DNA from: Paramuribaculum sp.
Lineage (GTDB): Bacteria > Bacteroidota > Bacteroidia > Bacteroidales > Muribaculaceae
Length of the DNA: 12,710 bases
Reading direction: 5' to 3'
Assembly: GCA_029058705.1 (NCBI GenBank)
Contig: JAIDXA010000223.1
Location: forward strand, 1-12,710
Below the pieces are notes generated by a model, which was given only the letters and a program-made list of their open reading frames with translations, was not told where the DNA came from and searched no databases. Within the stretch, counting starts at the first letter, position 1, and every line of letters starts with the position of its first letter. Both the position numbers and the translations under genes were made by a program. This document shows positions 1 to 7,355 of this stretch, piece after piece.

Positions 1-1127
1 GCCTCGACATAATGGCGAAATCAATTGTCGAAAACAACGGGGCCTATCAGTTGGAACTTGCAAAAGCGGAAGCGGATATTTTGGATAAGAAAATTGCCAA
101 CAATCTGGAAGATCCGGAAATTTCAGTCTCACATGTCTGGGGGGCCGAGGGCATCGGCAATAAATTCGGCATTGAGGTCAGTCAGAGTTTTGACTGGCCA
201 GGTGTCTATTCGGCACGCTCGGAAGCCGTTGCCAAGAACTCGCTTGCACTCAAACATCTGGCTGAGGCCAATCGCATCGAATTAATATTGCAGGCCAAAT
301 GCCTGCTGATAGACTTGTCGAACGCGGCTATGAAAAGGAATGCCTACAGAAACGCGTTGAAAGTTATTGATTCGCTTTCGGTCATAGTTGCCAAGGATGT
401 CGAGCGAAAGGAAGTTTCCATTCTTGACGGGAATAAATTGAAAATAGAACGAATCTCCATTTCACGAAAATATAATGATGCCGTCAATGTTTTTAACGAC
501 GCATACGTTCAGTTGATCGAACTCAATGGCGGAAAAGCTCGACCTGATATTGTTGAATATGCTGACCGCGAATTTACGCTACCCTCATTGCGCTCACTTG
601 ACGATTACCTTCTTGAATCGGCAAACGCTAATCCGGAGATGTCCTATCGGGCGCAACTGAGTAAGTTGAACCTCGCCAACGAAAAAGTAGCCAAGCTCGA
701 GTCTCTTCCTGGATTTAGCGTCGGACTGCGGCATGAACTTGAACAAGGAGATCGATTCAATGGATTCTCAGTTTCGATGTCGCTCCCATTTTTATCATCG
801 CGAGGAAAGAAGAAAGCTGCCAAGGCTCAGACGGTCGCCTCGGAACTTGAAACAGACCGGATATCTGTTTCAACGCGTGCCAGAATCACCGGAGATTACA
901 ATTCAGCCAAGCAACTGATGCAAGAAATCAGTGAATATAAGCTGATAATAGAGGCCGAAGATAACCTGCGGCTTCTAAATCGCGCGTTTGAAGCCCGCCA
1001 CATCTCTGTACTTGACTATATATCGGATCTCGTCTATTTCACAGATGCTACCTGTGAATATCTTGATCTTAATCATGCATACAGATTAAAACTGGCGTCT
1101 CTTGAACGCTATTCCTTATTGAAATGA
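1..1127 (+). CDS. TolC/CzcC-family outer-membrane efflux protein, 5' end missing
   Basis: Outer-membrane channel of the TolC superfamily, which forms a trimeric barrel with a long helical tunnel and exports metals or small toxic molecules with an RND pump and a periplasmic adaptor. The frame is open to the left edge (Leu-Asp-Ile precede the first ATG at 12), and no signal peptide or lipobox follows that ATG, so the true start lies upstream and this is a partial gene. About 375 residues remain. The visible protein is mostly long amphipathic helices rich in Ala, Glu, Lys and Leu, with an NNLEDPEISVS segment and a QSFDWPG turn that match the short strands and helix entry of the first TolC repeat. 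A second repeat, beginning near residue 205, has a SVGLRHELEQG / SVSMSLPF strand pair. The partner pump genes would be expected upstream. Substrate cannot be told; the CzcC/CusC subgroup is a guess. The gene is convergent with nadE. Confidence 0.8.
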   Translation, partial: LDIMAKSIVENNGAYQLELAKAEADILDKKIANNLEDPEISVSHVWGAEGIGNKFGIEVSQSFDWPGVYSARSEAVAKNSLALKHLAEANRIELILQAKCLLIDLSNAAMKRNAYRNALKVIDSLSVIVAKDVERKEVSILDGNKLKIERISISRKYNDAVNVFNDAYVQLIELNGGKARPDIVEYADREFTLPSLRSLDDYLLESANANPEMSYRAQLSKLNLANEKVAKLESLPGFSVGLRHELEQGDRFNGFSVSMSLPFLSSRGKKKAAKAQTVASELETDRISVSTRARITGDYNSAKQLMQEISEYKLIIEAEDNLRLLNRAFEARHISVLDYISDLVYFTDATCEYLDLNHAYRLKLASLERYSLLK

Positions 1128-1134
1128 TCCGTCG

Positions 1135-1171
1135 ACTTAGAAACTGTTTGAATTTTAAACAGTTTCTAAGT
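1135..1171. repeat. 15-bp perfect palindrome between convergent genes
   Basis: Positions 1135-1149 are the exact reverse complement of 1157-1171, with a 7-nt spacer. A G-U and an A-T pair can shorten the loop to 3 nt. It lies in the 38-nt gap after the efflux gene and reaches into nadE: the nadE stop codon (minus strand, 1166-1168) is inside its right arm. It may end transcription of both genes. However, neither strand has a T-run after the stem (TACGG on one side, CGGATC on the other), unlike a classic intrinsic terminator. A dispersed palindromic repeat or a protein-binding site is an alternative. Confidence 0.7.
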
Positions 1172-3088
1172 ACGGCTCTGGCTCTCTGTATCAGGCCGAA
1201 CCGTTTGCTCAAGTCTGTCCACTTCCTCTATCCATAGGCGTGATGATGCATCAGAGGGCATGCGCCAGTCTCCACGAGGTGAAAGGCATACACTTCCAAC
1301 TTTCGGCCCGTCCGGCAGACACGATCGCTTGAACTGCTGCGAAAAGAAACGTCTGTAAAATAGTTTGAGCCATTTGAGGATCTCAACATCATCATAATTG
1401 CCGGCAAAAGCCTTTCTGGCAAGAATGAATGTCTTTGCAGGTGTATAACCATAGCGCAGCATATAGTAGAGGAAGAAGTCGTTCAATTCATATGGACCGA
1501 CAAGCGACTCAGTTTTCTGAACTATTTCTCCTTCTGAACCGGCTGGTGTCAGTTCGGGGCTGATTGGAGTCGCTATAACATCAATAAGAGCAGTCCGGAG
1601 TTCTCCGTCACTTACACTATTGGCGAAATGGCGTACAAGGTATTTGATAAGAGTCTTTGGAACACTTGCGTTTACACCGTACATTGACATGTGGTCTCCA
1701 TTATATGTAGCCCATCCAAGAGCCAACTCGGAAAGATCGCCGGTCCCGAGAACGATCCCTCCGACCTGATTGGCAATATCCATTAATATCTGTGTACGTT
1801 CCCGGGCCTGCGAGTTCTCATAGGTGACATCGTGGGTTTCCGGATTGTGGCCGATATCTTTGAAATGTTGCATCACCGCATCTGCGATAGAGATCTCTCT
1901 GACAGTCACCCCAAGACAGCGCATTAGTGTCATGGCATTGTCATATGTGCGGGTTGTCGTCCCGAACCCTGGCATTGTTACCGCAATTATATCCGTCATG
2001 GGACGATTGAGACGTTTCATGGAAAGAGTGGCCACGAGAAGAGCCTGCGTTGAATCAAGGCCTCCGGAAATTCCTACAACGACTTTCGGGTTTCCTATTG
2101 CAAGTAATCGGGAGCTTAATCCGGCTTCCTGAATTGTCAGTATTTCCTCACAACGTTGTGCCATCAACGAGTCGGTAGGAGGGACAAACGGCTGCGGATT
2201 CACATAGCGGAATTCCGGGCTTTCACCGATGTCATATGTAGCGAAAACGGGCTGAGACTGTTGTTCAATACCGTTATTGGCCGCGCAATCATGAAATGTT
2301 GTATTATGCATCCGGTCGTGCCGTATGGCTTCTATGTCGATATCAGAAATGACAATACTGTCATGGAGATAGTCGGTTCGGTCGTTTTGCGCAAGAACCA
2401 CTCCGTTTTCAACAATGATTGTCTTAGGTAAAAACACAACATCGGTCGTTGATTCTCCTCCTCCCGCAGAGGCGTAGACATAGCCGGCAAGACAACGGGC
2501 CGATTGCTGACTGATAAGTGATTTGATATAACTGAACTTGCCAATATGATCGTCCGATGCCGACAGATTGAAAATCACCTCTGCCCCTTTCAGCGCAAGT
2601 CGCGATGACGGCGGAATGGGAGCCCACAAATCCTCGCAAAGCTCCACTCCGATTTTCACTCCCTTGCAGTCAAAAACAGGTTCAGTAACGGATCCGGGCG
2701 TAAACCATCGTTTTTCATAGAACTCATTATAATTCGGAAGATACACTTTATCGATGAAATCGACACATCCGTTCCGGATCAAGGCTGCACTATTTTTCAA
2801 GGAATCCCCTACTCGCCTGGGCAGACCGACAATGATAGCGATTGAGACCGACTCAGACACCTTGCGTATGGCATCCAGCCCTTTCCAAGCCGATTCGATA
2901 AGCGTGCAGGAATGGAATAAATCACCACACGTATAGCCTGTAATCGACAATTCCGGGAAAACACAAACATCGACATTCTTTCTTTCCAGTTCATTAACAG
3001 TTTCGATAATACGATTGACATTATAATCGACATCTGCCACTTTATGTAATGGGGCTACCGAAGCGACCCTCAAAAATCCATTTTTCAT
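1166..3088 (-). CDS. nadE: Glutamine-dependent NAD(+) synthetase
   Basis: Cytosolic enzyme for the last step of NAD synthesis: deamido-NAD plus ATP gives NAD, with ammonia taken from glutamine and passed between two domains. The 640 residues fit the two-domain form. Residues 1-270 are a nitrilase-type glutaminase with the Glu-Lys-Cys triad visible as Glu46 (FPEL), Lys114 (DKVYLPNY) and Cys151 (ELCEDLW). Residues 320-640 are the synthetase, with the ATP loop SGGLDS at 341-346 and the typical GTGDLSELALGW and NGDHMSMYGVNASV motifs. I chose the ATG at 3088 (MKNGFLRVASV), which matches how family members begin. A GTG at 3109 would overlap the -7 promoter box, and an ATG at 3097 would leave almost no leader. 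The gene stands alone on its strand, with its own promoter at 3109-3141. The last residues (SQSRT) and the stop run into the palindrome, so the C-terminal tail may have been shaped by it. Confidence 0.95.
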   Translation of the reverse strand: MKNGFLRVASVAPLHKVADVDYNVNRIIETVNELERKNVDVCVFPELSITGYTCGDLFHSCTLIESAWKGLDAIRKVSESVSIAIIVGLPRRVGDSLKNSAALIRNGCVDFIDKVYLPNYNEFYEKRWFTPGSVTEPVFDCKGVKIGVELCEDLWAPIPPSSRLALKGAEVIFNLSASDDHIGKFSYIKSLISQQSARCLAGYVYASAGGGESTTDVVFLPKTIIVENGVVLAQNDRTDYLHDSIVISDIDIEAIRHDRMHNTTFHDCAANNGIEQQSQPVFATYDIGESPEFRYVNPQPFVPPTDSLMAQRCEEILTIQEAGLSSRLLAIGNPKVVVGISGGLDSTQALLVATLSMKRLNRPMTDIIAVTMPGFGTTTRTYDNAMTLMRCLGVTVREISIADAVMQHFKDIGHNPETHDVTYENSQARERTQILMDIANQVGGIVLGTGDLSELALGWATYNGDHMSMYGVNASVPKTLIKYLVRHFANSVSDGELRTALIDVIATPISPELTPAGSEGEIVQKTESLVGPYELNDFFLYYMLRYGYTPAKTFILARKAFAGNYDDVEILKWLKLFYRRFFSQQFKRSCLPDGPKVGSVCLSPRGDWRMPSDASSRLWIEEVDRLEQTVRPDTESQSRT

Positions 3089-3108
3089 ATAATGCATTAA
3101 TTTTTCCA

Positions 3109-3141
3109 CAAAATTACGTTATTTCAGCTTTCCATTGCAAA
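3109..3141 (-). promoter_or_regulatory. nadE promoter (Bacteroidetes type)
   Basis: Read on the minus strand, TTTG (3138-3141), a 21-nt spacer and TAATTTTG (3109-3116) match the Bacteroidetes consensus TTTG / TAnnTTTG. Transcription would begin near 3102, giving a leader of about 14 nt to the ATG at 3088. The -33 element abuts that of the divergent promoter. No start has been mapped; this is a pattern match. Confidence 0.65.
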
Positions 3142-3167
3142 AAATCCAGCGGAAAAGAGTATTTTTG
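3134..3167 (+). promoter_or_regulatory. Promoter for the beta-barrel gene and purT
   Basis: TATTTTTG at 3160-3167 fits the -7 consensus TAnnTTTG exactly. ATTG at 3134-3137 (or TTGC at 3135-3138) serves as the -33 element, 21-22 nt upstream. Transcription would start near 3174. This leaves a leader of about 108 nt before the ATG at 3282, much longer than the roughly 15-20 nt leaders elsewhere in the window. I see only a weak 5-bp hairpin in it (3201-3205 with 3211-3215). Confidence 0.55.
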
Positions 3168-3281
3168 CAGATATTTCCATCAGGCAAAGAAGTTCTTTTC
3201 TGTGGAAGAGCCACATATAAACAGCCATTCATCTGCCGACAAACGAATTACCACTACAAACCGAACATAATCAAGTTTTTC

Positions 3282-3812
3282 ATGCCATTCAAGAATTCCA
3301 TTCGCACCTTCTCCGTCCTCCTCGCTATTTCCCTGTGCGGCACTCTGTCGCATGCAGCAAGCCTATATAAGGGCGAGAAAAGTGTCGGTCTACGTGGTGG
3401 GTTCACTACACGCAACACCACAGAAACCGCCGGTCTATACTTCTCATATCGTTTCTCTGACCACTTCAGGATTTCCCCGAAGCTTGATTATGCATTCCGC
3501 CATAAAGACATTGATGCATTTTCTATCGATTTTGATGTAGAAATCCCCTTTTCCATATCAACTTCCGGCCGCACCAATATCTATCCCATCGCCGGATTAA
3601 ACTATTCGTCATTCAGCCGACACCTGTCATCAAACCATCCTGACAAATCCGACAATTCTTCACAACGGGAAAGCGGTCTGGGGCTTTCATTGGGGGCTGG
3701 CGTGGAATATTTTGCCACCCCGTCCCTAAGGTTAGCGTTCGAAGGCAAGGGGATTCTGATCAGAAAGTATTCAGGCGGCTGGTTCAACCTATCAATTGGT
3801 TACGTTTTCTGA
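3282..3812 (+). CDS. Small outer-membrane beta-barrel protein
   Basis: A 176-residue secreted protein of unknown specific role. The first 25 residues are a signal peptide: Lys and Arg near the start, a hydrophobic core (FSVLLAISLCGTL), and a likely cut after Ser-His-Ala25. The mature part of about 151 residues alternates polar and hydrophobic residues in short stretches (SVGLRGGF, AGLYFSYRF, NIYPIAGLNYSSF, LGLSLGAGVEYF) and ends in WFNLSIGYVF. A terminal aromatic residue of this kind is the signal read by the BAM machine. Length suggests an eight-strand barrel like OmpX or OmpW. The loop around residues 115-130 is Ser/Asn/Asp-rich and probably faces outward. I chose the ATG at 3282 because the earlier in-frame ATG (3135) lies upstream of the promoter's predicted start point and would place 49 non-signal residues before the signal peptide. 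purT follows after 40 nt with no terminator between, so the two are probably co-transcribed. Confidence 0.8.
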   Translation: MPFKNSIRTFSVLLAISLCGTLSHAASLYKGEKSVGLRGGFTTRNTTETAGLYFSYRFSDHFRISPKLDYAFRHKDIDAFSIDFDVEIPFSISTSGRTNIYPIAGLNYSSFSRHLSSNHPDKSDNSSQRESGLGLSLGAGVEYFATPSLRLAFEGKGILIRKYSGGWFNLSIGYVF

Positions 3813-3852
3813 CTTCACCAAACACAAACCATTTCATATCATTCATTATTCT

Positions 3853-5043
3853 ATGGCAAAAATCGGATCGATTTTTACTCCTGTTGGACGTAAGGCTTTA
3901 CTCTTAGGCAGTGGCGAACTTGGAAAAGAAGTCGCACTTGAACTTCAACGCTACAACGTGGAAGTCATTGCGTGCGATCGCTACCCATCTGCCCCTGCAA
4001 TGCAGATTGCCCACAGAAACCATGTCTTCAACATGCTCGACGGCGCCGAGCTGCGCAGCATTATTGAACAAGAAAAACCGGACCACATAATCCCGGAAGT
4101 CGAGGCGATAGCCACGCCCACACTCGTGGAACTTGAAAAGGAAGGCTTTCATGTAACACCTACGGCTAACGCCGCATGGCTGACTATGAATCGCGAAGGC
4201 ATTCGTCGTCTTGCGGCTGAAGAACTCGGACTACTCACATCGCCTTACCGTTTTGCATCGACCCGTGCTGAATTCGATGAAGCTGTGAAAGAAATAGGCA
4301 TCCCCTGTGTAGTCAAGCCCGTCATGAGTTCATCCGGCCATGGTCAAAGCGTCATCAAATCAGACGAAGACATCGAACGTTCCTGGAAAATAGCACAGGA
4401 AGGAGGCCGCGCCGGTGCCGGACGCGTCATCGTTGAAGGCTTCGTGGAATTCGATTATGAAATAACTCTTCTGACCGTGAGAAGTGTATCAGGAACTACA
4501 TACTGTCAGCCCATAGGACATATTCAGGTCGATGGAGACTACCGCTATTCATGGCAGCCCCAGACAATGAGCCCTGAAGCACTTGCAGCGGCTCAGAATA
4601 TGGCTAAACAAGTGACCGATGCACTTGGAGGATACGGCATCTTTGGCGTGGAACTCTTCGTGAAAGGCGACACAGTTATCTTTAGCGAGGTCTCACCACG
4701 TCCACACGATACAGGGATGGTCACAATGATCTCGCAGGATCTCAGTGAATTCGCGCTTCATGCCCGCGCTTTGCTCGGGTTGCCGGTTCCCGCTATCCGC
4801 TTCTATGGACCTTCGGCGTCTCGGGCAATAGTTGTCGAAGGTGACACTGACAAGATCGAATTCGACAATCTTGAGGAGGTTTTGGCCGAACCGGGTGTCC
4901 AGATCCGCATTTTTGGGAAGCCGGAAATCAAAGGCCATCGACGCATGGGAGTGATCCTCGCAACTGCCGATAGCGTACAGGACGCTATTGACAAAGCCGA
5001 ACGTGCCTACGAAAAACTAAAGGTGAACGTTCTTCCCCGTTAA
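3853..5043 (+). CDS. purT: Formate-dependent phosphoribosylglycinamide formyltransferase (GAR transformylase 2)
   Basis: ATP-grasp enzyme of purine synthesis. It makes formyl-GAR from GAR, formate and ATP, bypassing the folate-dependent PurN, which suits a fermenter with formate available. At 396 residues it is close to E. coli PurT (392), and the binding residues fall at the same numbers: LGSGELGKE at 18-26 (Glu22), Glu82, Arg114 (TMNREGIRRLAAEEL), Lys155, the ATP loop SSSGHGQ ending at Gln165, Glu195, Glu203, Glu267, Glu279 and Asp286 (SPRPHDTGM). The one visible loop difference is His163 where E. coli has Lys; I do not know how common that is. The start at 3853 (MAKIGSIFTPVGRK) matches the family. 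An in-frame ATG at 3796 would overlap the upstream gene and add 19 unrelated residues. I see no promoter directly upstream, so expression likely comes from the promoter at 3134-3167. A hairpin terminator follows the stop. Confidence 0.96.
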   Translation: MAKIGSIFTPVGRKALLLGSGELGKEVALELQRYNVEVIACDRYPSAPAMQIAHRNHVFNMLDGAELRSIIEQEKPDHIIPEVEAIATPTLVELEKEGFHVTPTANAAWLTMNREGIRRLAAEELGLLTSPYRFASTRAEFDEAVKEIGIPCVVKPVMSSSGHGQSVIKSDEDIERSWKIAQEGGRAGAGRVIVEGFVEFDYEITLLTVRSVSGTTYCQPIGHIQVDGDYRYSWQPQTMSPEALAAAQNMAKQVTDALGGYGIFGVELFVKGDTVIFSEVSPRPHDTGMVTMISQDLSEFALHARALLGLPVPAIRFYGPSASRAIVVEGDTDKIEFDNLEEVLAEPGVQIRIFGKPEIKGHRRMGVILATADSVQDAIDKAERAYEKLKVNVLPR

Positions 5044-5061
5044 CGCAGATAAGTTCTAAAC

Positions 5062-5098
5062 AACAGCTGCCGGAAAATCTAAGAATCCGGCAGCTGTT
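5062..5098. terminator. Bidirectional hairpin terminator between purT and radA
   Basis: A perfect 13-bp stem pairs 5062-5074 with 5086-5098 around an 11-nt loop and is GC-rich (contains CAGCTGCCGG). On the plus strand it runs into TTTT (5097-5100), a short but typical T-run ending purT. On the minus strand it sits just after the radA stop and is followed by TTGTTTAG, so it probably serves both convergent genes. Confidence 0.85.
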
Positions 5099-5107
5099 TT
5101 CATATTG

Positions 5108-6475
5108 TCATGTGAATAGCGCGCGAAAAGCCTCTTCAACTGTACGAACCTCGACGATCCTGACATCCAGTTGACTGAGATCTACGCCTTTCAAACTATT
5201 ACGGGGGATGATTATTGTTGTCATTCCGAGTTTATCAGCCTCTCTGACTCTCTGTTCAATCCTTGTCACAGGCCTGATTTCACCTGAAAGACCGATTTCA
5301 CCTGCCATACAGAAACCATGCGGGACCGGCATATCGACATTTGATGACATAATCGCGCCCACAACCGCCAGATCAAGGGCCGTATCACTTACTTTCAGAC
5401 CGCCTGCTATATTCAGGAACACGTCTTTCTGGCCAAGTTTGAATCCGACCCGCTTTTCAAGCACAGCGAGCAGCATATTCATCCTTTTTGCATCAAAACC
5501 CGTCACTGTCCGTTGTGGTGTTCCATATGCCGCCGTACTTACCAAAGCCTGCACCTCAATCAGAAATGGCCTGATTCCCTCCATTGTGATTCCGACCGCG
5601 CTACCCGAGAGAGCCTCGCCGGCCATAGTGCTGCTCATCAACATTTCTGACGGATTCGTAACCTCACGCAGCCCGTGCTGACACATTTCATATATCCCAA
5701 GCTCCGATGTGCTTCCAAAGCGGTTTTTTATCGAGCGAAGAATCCGGTAAAGATAATGACGGTCTCCCTCAAACTGCAACACAGCATCGACGATATGTTC
5801 AAGCACTTTCGGCCCGGCGATGCTTCCTTCCTTGTTGATATGACCGATGAGCATAATCGGGACTCCGGTCTCTTTTGCGTATTTAAGCAATCTGGCTGAA
5901 CATTCCCTAACCTGACTCACGCTCCCGGCCAACGATTCTATTTCATCCGAAGCGATTGTCTGGATCGAATCCACAACCACTACTTCGGGATTGATTGTTT
6001 CCAGATGTTCAAGAATACGTTCAAGCGATGTCTCGCAAGCGATAAGGACATTATCGTTTAGTTTTCCGATCCTGTCGGCACGCATTCTCAGTTGCTGAGG
6101 GCTTTCTTCTCCGGAAATATACAGAACTCTTTTTGATCGTATAGAAAGAATGTTCTGCAAAACCAATGTCGACTTGCCGATCCCCGGTTCGCCTCCGATC
6201 AGCACCAGCGAACCGGCCACAAGACCGCCTCCAAGAACCCGGTTGAGTTCCGCGCTTGGCATCTTCAATCGAGGTTCGTTGGTGATTTCGATTTCAGACA
6301 CTCTCAACGGTCGCGACTGCGTACGGCGCGACAGCGTGAGGCTTCTGGACGTCTTGACGGTCACTTTTTCCTCTACCATCGTGTTCCATGCGCCACATGC
6401 CGGACAGCGACCCTGCCATTTGGGCGATTCTGCCCCGCACTCGCTGCAAAACCAAGCAGACTTAGTCTTTGCCAT
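5108..6475 (-). CDS. radA: DNA repair protein RadA (branch-migration ATPase)
   Basis: RecA-like ATPase that helps RecA extend and process recombination intermediates. At 455 residues it is full length (E. coli 460). Domains in order: a four-cysteine zinc finger (Cys10, Cys13, Cys24, Cys27); the RecA core with Walker A GGEPGIGKST at 94-103 and Walker B VVVVDS ending near Asp169; the RadA signature KNRFG at 250-254; and a Lon-protease-like C-terminal domain from about 290 that acts as a ring scaffold, not a protease. I chose the ATG at 6475 (MAKTKSAWFCSECG), the usual family start; another in-frame ATG at 6487 would add four residues. It follows the methyltransferase gene by 28 nt on the same strand, so the two are probably one transcript. 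Confidence 0.96.
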   Translation of the reverse strand: MAKTKSAWFCSECGAESPKWQGRCPACGAWNTMVEEKVTVKTSRSLTLSRRTQSRPLRVSEIEITNEPRLKMPSAELNRVLGGGLVAGSLVLIGGEPGIGKSTLVLQNILSIRSKRVLYISGEESPQQLRMRADRIGKLNDNVLIACETSLERILEHLETINPEVVVVDSIQTIASDEIESLAGSVSQVRECSARLLKYAKETGVPIMLIGHINKEGSIAGPKVLEHIVDAVLQFEGDRHYLYRILRSIKNRFGSTSELGIYEMCQHGLREVTNPSEMLMSSTMAGEALSGSAVGITMEGIRPFLIEVQALVSTAAYGTPQRTVTGFDAKRMNMLLAVLEKRVGFKLGQKDVFLNIAGGLKVSDTALDLAVVGAIMSSNVDMPVPHGFCMAGEIGLSGEIRPVTRIEQRVREADKLGMTTIIIPRNSLKGVDLSQLDVRIVEVRTVEEAFRALFT

Positions 6476-6503
6476 AATATTTTTCAAACAATTTTTACAG
6501 AAA

Positions 6504-7271
6504 TCAAATCATACGACGGCGAAATTCAGCTACTGTCACAGCCGTCGCCGTCGCAACATTCAGCGACTCAGACGTCATCGCATTTCCAGGAAAAGGCGGA
6601 ATAAACAGACGGCGGCTGACGAGTGCGGCAACCTCGTCTGAAACGCCACTCCCCTCATTGCCCATAACAATCAGCCCATTTGCTGTCAATTCAACCGAAT
6701 ACAAAGATTCTCCATCGAGAAAAGTGCCATAGACCGGCAACGAATCATCAAGAGAAGCTATTACGGCGGGCAGATCGCAATAGATCACTCTCACACGTGA
6801 AATCGCGCCCATTGTTGCCTGAACAACCTTGGGATTGTAGAGGTCGGCACAACCCTCGCTGCAAAGAACAGTCTTAATCCCGAACCAGTCGGCTGTCCTC
6901 ACAATTGTTCCGAGATTCCCCGGATCGCGAATATTGTCCAGCGCGATGACAAGTTCGTCAGCAGCTTCCTGCGGCGAAAACTCAAATTCAGGGATATGAT
7001 ACACCGCAATGACATCCTGCGGGGTCATAAGGGAACTCATGCGTTCTATATCCTTGTGATTCACAACGACAAGATTGCTCTCGAACCGCATCGCAAATCC
7101 GGCATTATCCGAAATCCACTCTGGCGTGGCAAACAACCAGTGGAGTTGAAAATGGCCAAGTGTATCAGCCACACATTTCCGTCCCTCGCATTTGAACATG
7201 CCGAAACGTTTTCTAAACTTTCGTTCAGAAAGCGAAGCCACATTTTTCCTGATGGTATTTGTTAAATCCAT
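6504..7271 (-). CDS. TrmH/SpoU-family RNA 2'-O-methyltransferase
   Basis: Methylates a ribose 2'-OH in rRNA or tRNA with S-adenosylmethionine. At 255 residues it is complete. Residues 1-100 form the substrate-binding region (basic FRKRFGMFKCEGRKCVAD stretch at 19-36, L30e-like). Residues 105-255 are the knotted SPOUT domain with all three motifs: motif 1 NIRDPGNLGTIVRTADWFG at 113-131 (Asn113, Arg126), motif 2 IVMGNEGSGVSDEV around Asn205-Gly207, and motif 3 FIPPFPGNAMTSESLNVATA with Ser236-Leu237-Asn238. The exact target (23S rRNA as in RlmB/TsnR relatives, or tRNA) cannot be told from this. I chose the ATG at 7271 because it leaves a leader of about 14 nt after the -7 box at 7291-7298; the earlier in-frame ATG at 7331 lies upstream of that box. 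It heads a likely two-gene unit with radA. Confidence 0.9.
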   Translation of the reverse strand: MDLTNTIRKNVASLSERKFRKRFGMFKCEGRKCVADTLGHFQLHWLFATPEWISDNAGFAMRFESNLVVVNHKDIERMSSLMTPQDVIAVYHIPEFEFSPQEAADELVIALDNIRDPGNLGTIVRTADWFGIKTVLCSEGCADLYNPKVVQATMGAISRVRVIYCDLPAVIASLDDSLPVYGTFLDGESLYSVELTANGLIVMGNEGSGVSDEVAALVSRRLFIPPFPGNAMTSESLNVATATAVTVAEFRRRMI

Positions 7272-7290
7272 AATTACATGTTGAACTTTG

Positions 7291-7298
7291 CAAAAATA
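7291..7298 (-). promoter_or_regulatory. -7 promoter box for the methyltransferase-radA unit
   Basis: On the minus strand TATTTTTG matches TAnnTTTG, 19 nt before the ATG at 7271. No good TTTG sits 19-21 nt upstream; the expected place falls on the divergent gene's -7 box. Confidence 0.5.
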
Positions 7299-7320
7299 CA
7301 AATATGTCGAGGATTTTTCG

Positions 7321-7328
7321 TAATTTTG
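7321..7328 (+). promoter_or_regulatory. -7 promoter box for rfbD-prfC-aspartate kinase
   Basis: TAATTTTG matches TAnnTTTG, 27 nt before the rfbD ATG, predicting a leader of about 20 nt. A TTTG occurs at 7287-7290, but the 30-nt spacing is too long for a -33 element, so only half the promoter is convincing. Confidence 0.45.
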
Positions 7329-7355
7329 CATTTGAAAATTCTTTAATGATAAAGT

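Noticed and set aside
12..14. ATG at 12 as the start of the efflux gene
   Set aside because: The frame is open upstream to the window edge, and no signal peptide follows this ATG, as an outer-membrane protein would need; it is an internal Met.
3107..3109. GTG start for nadE, seven codons upstream
   Set aside because: It overlaps the predicted -7 promoter box and adds residues absent from the family start MKxGF.
3201..3215. Small hairpin (TGTGG/CCACA) in the barrel-gene leader
   Set aside because: Only 5 bp, no T-run, no match to a known RNA element; mentioned only in the promoter entry and the leader finding.
3135..3281. N-terminal extension of the beta-barrel gene from the ATG at 3135
   Set aside because: It begins upstream of the predicted transcription start and would bury the signal peptide behind 49 residues with Cys/Arg-rich, non-secretory sequence.
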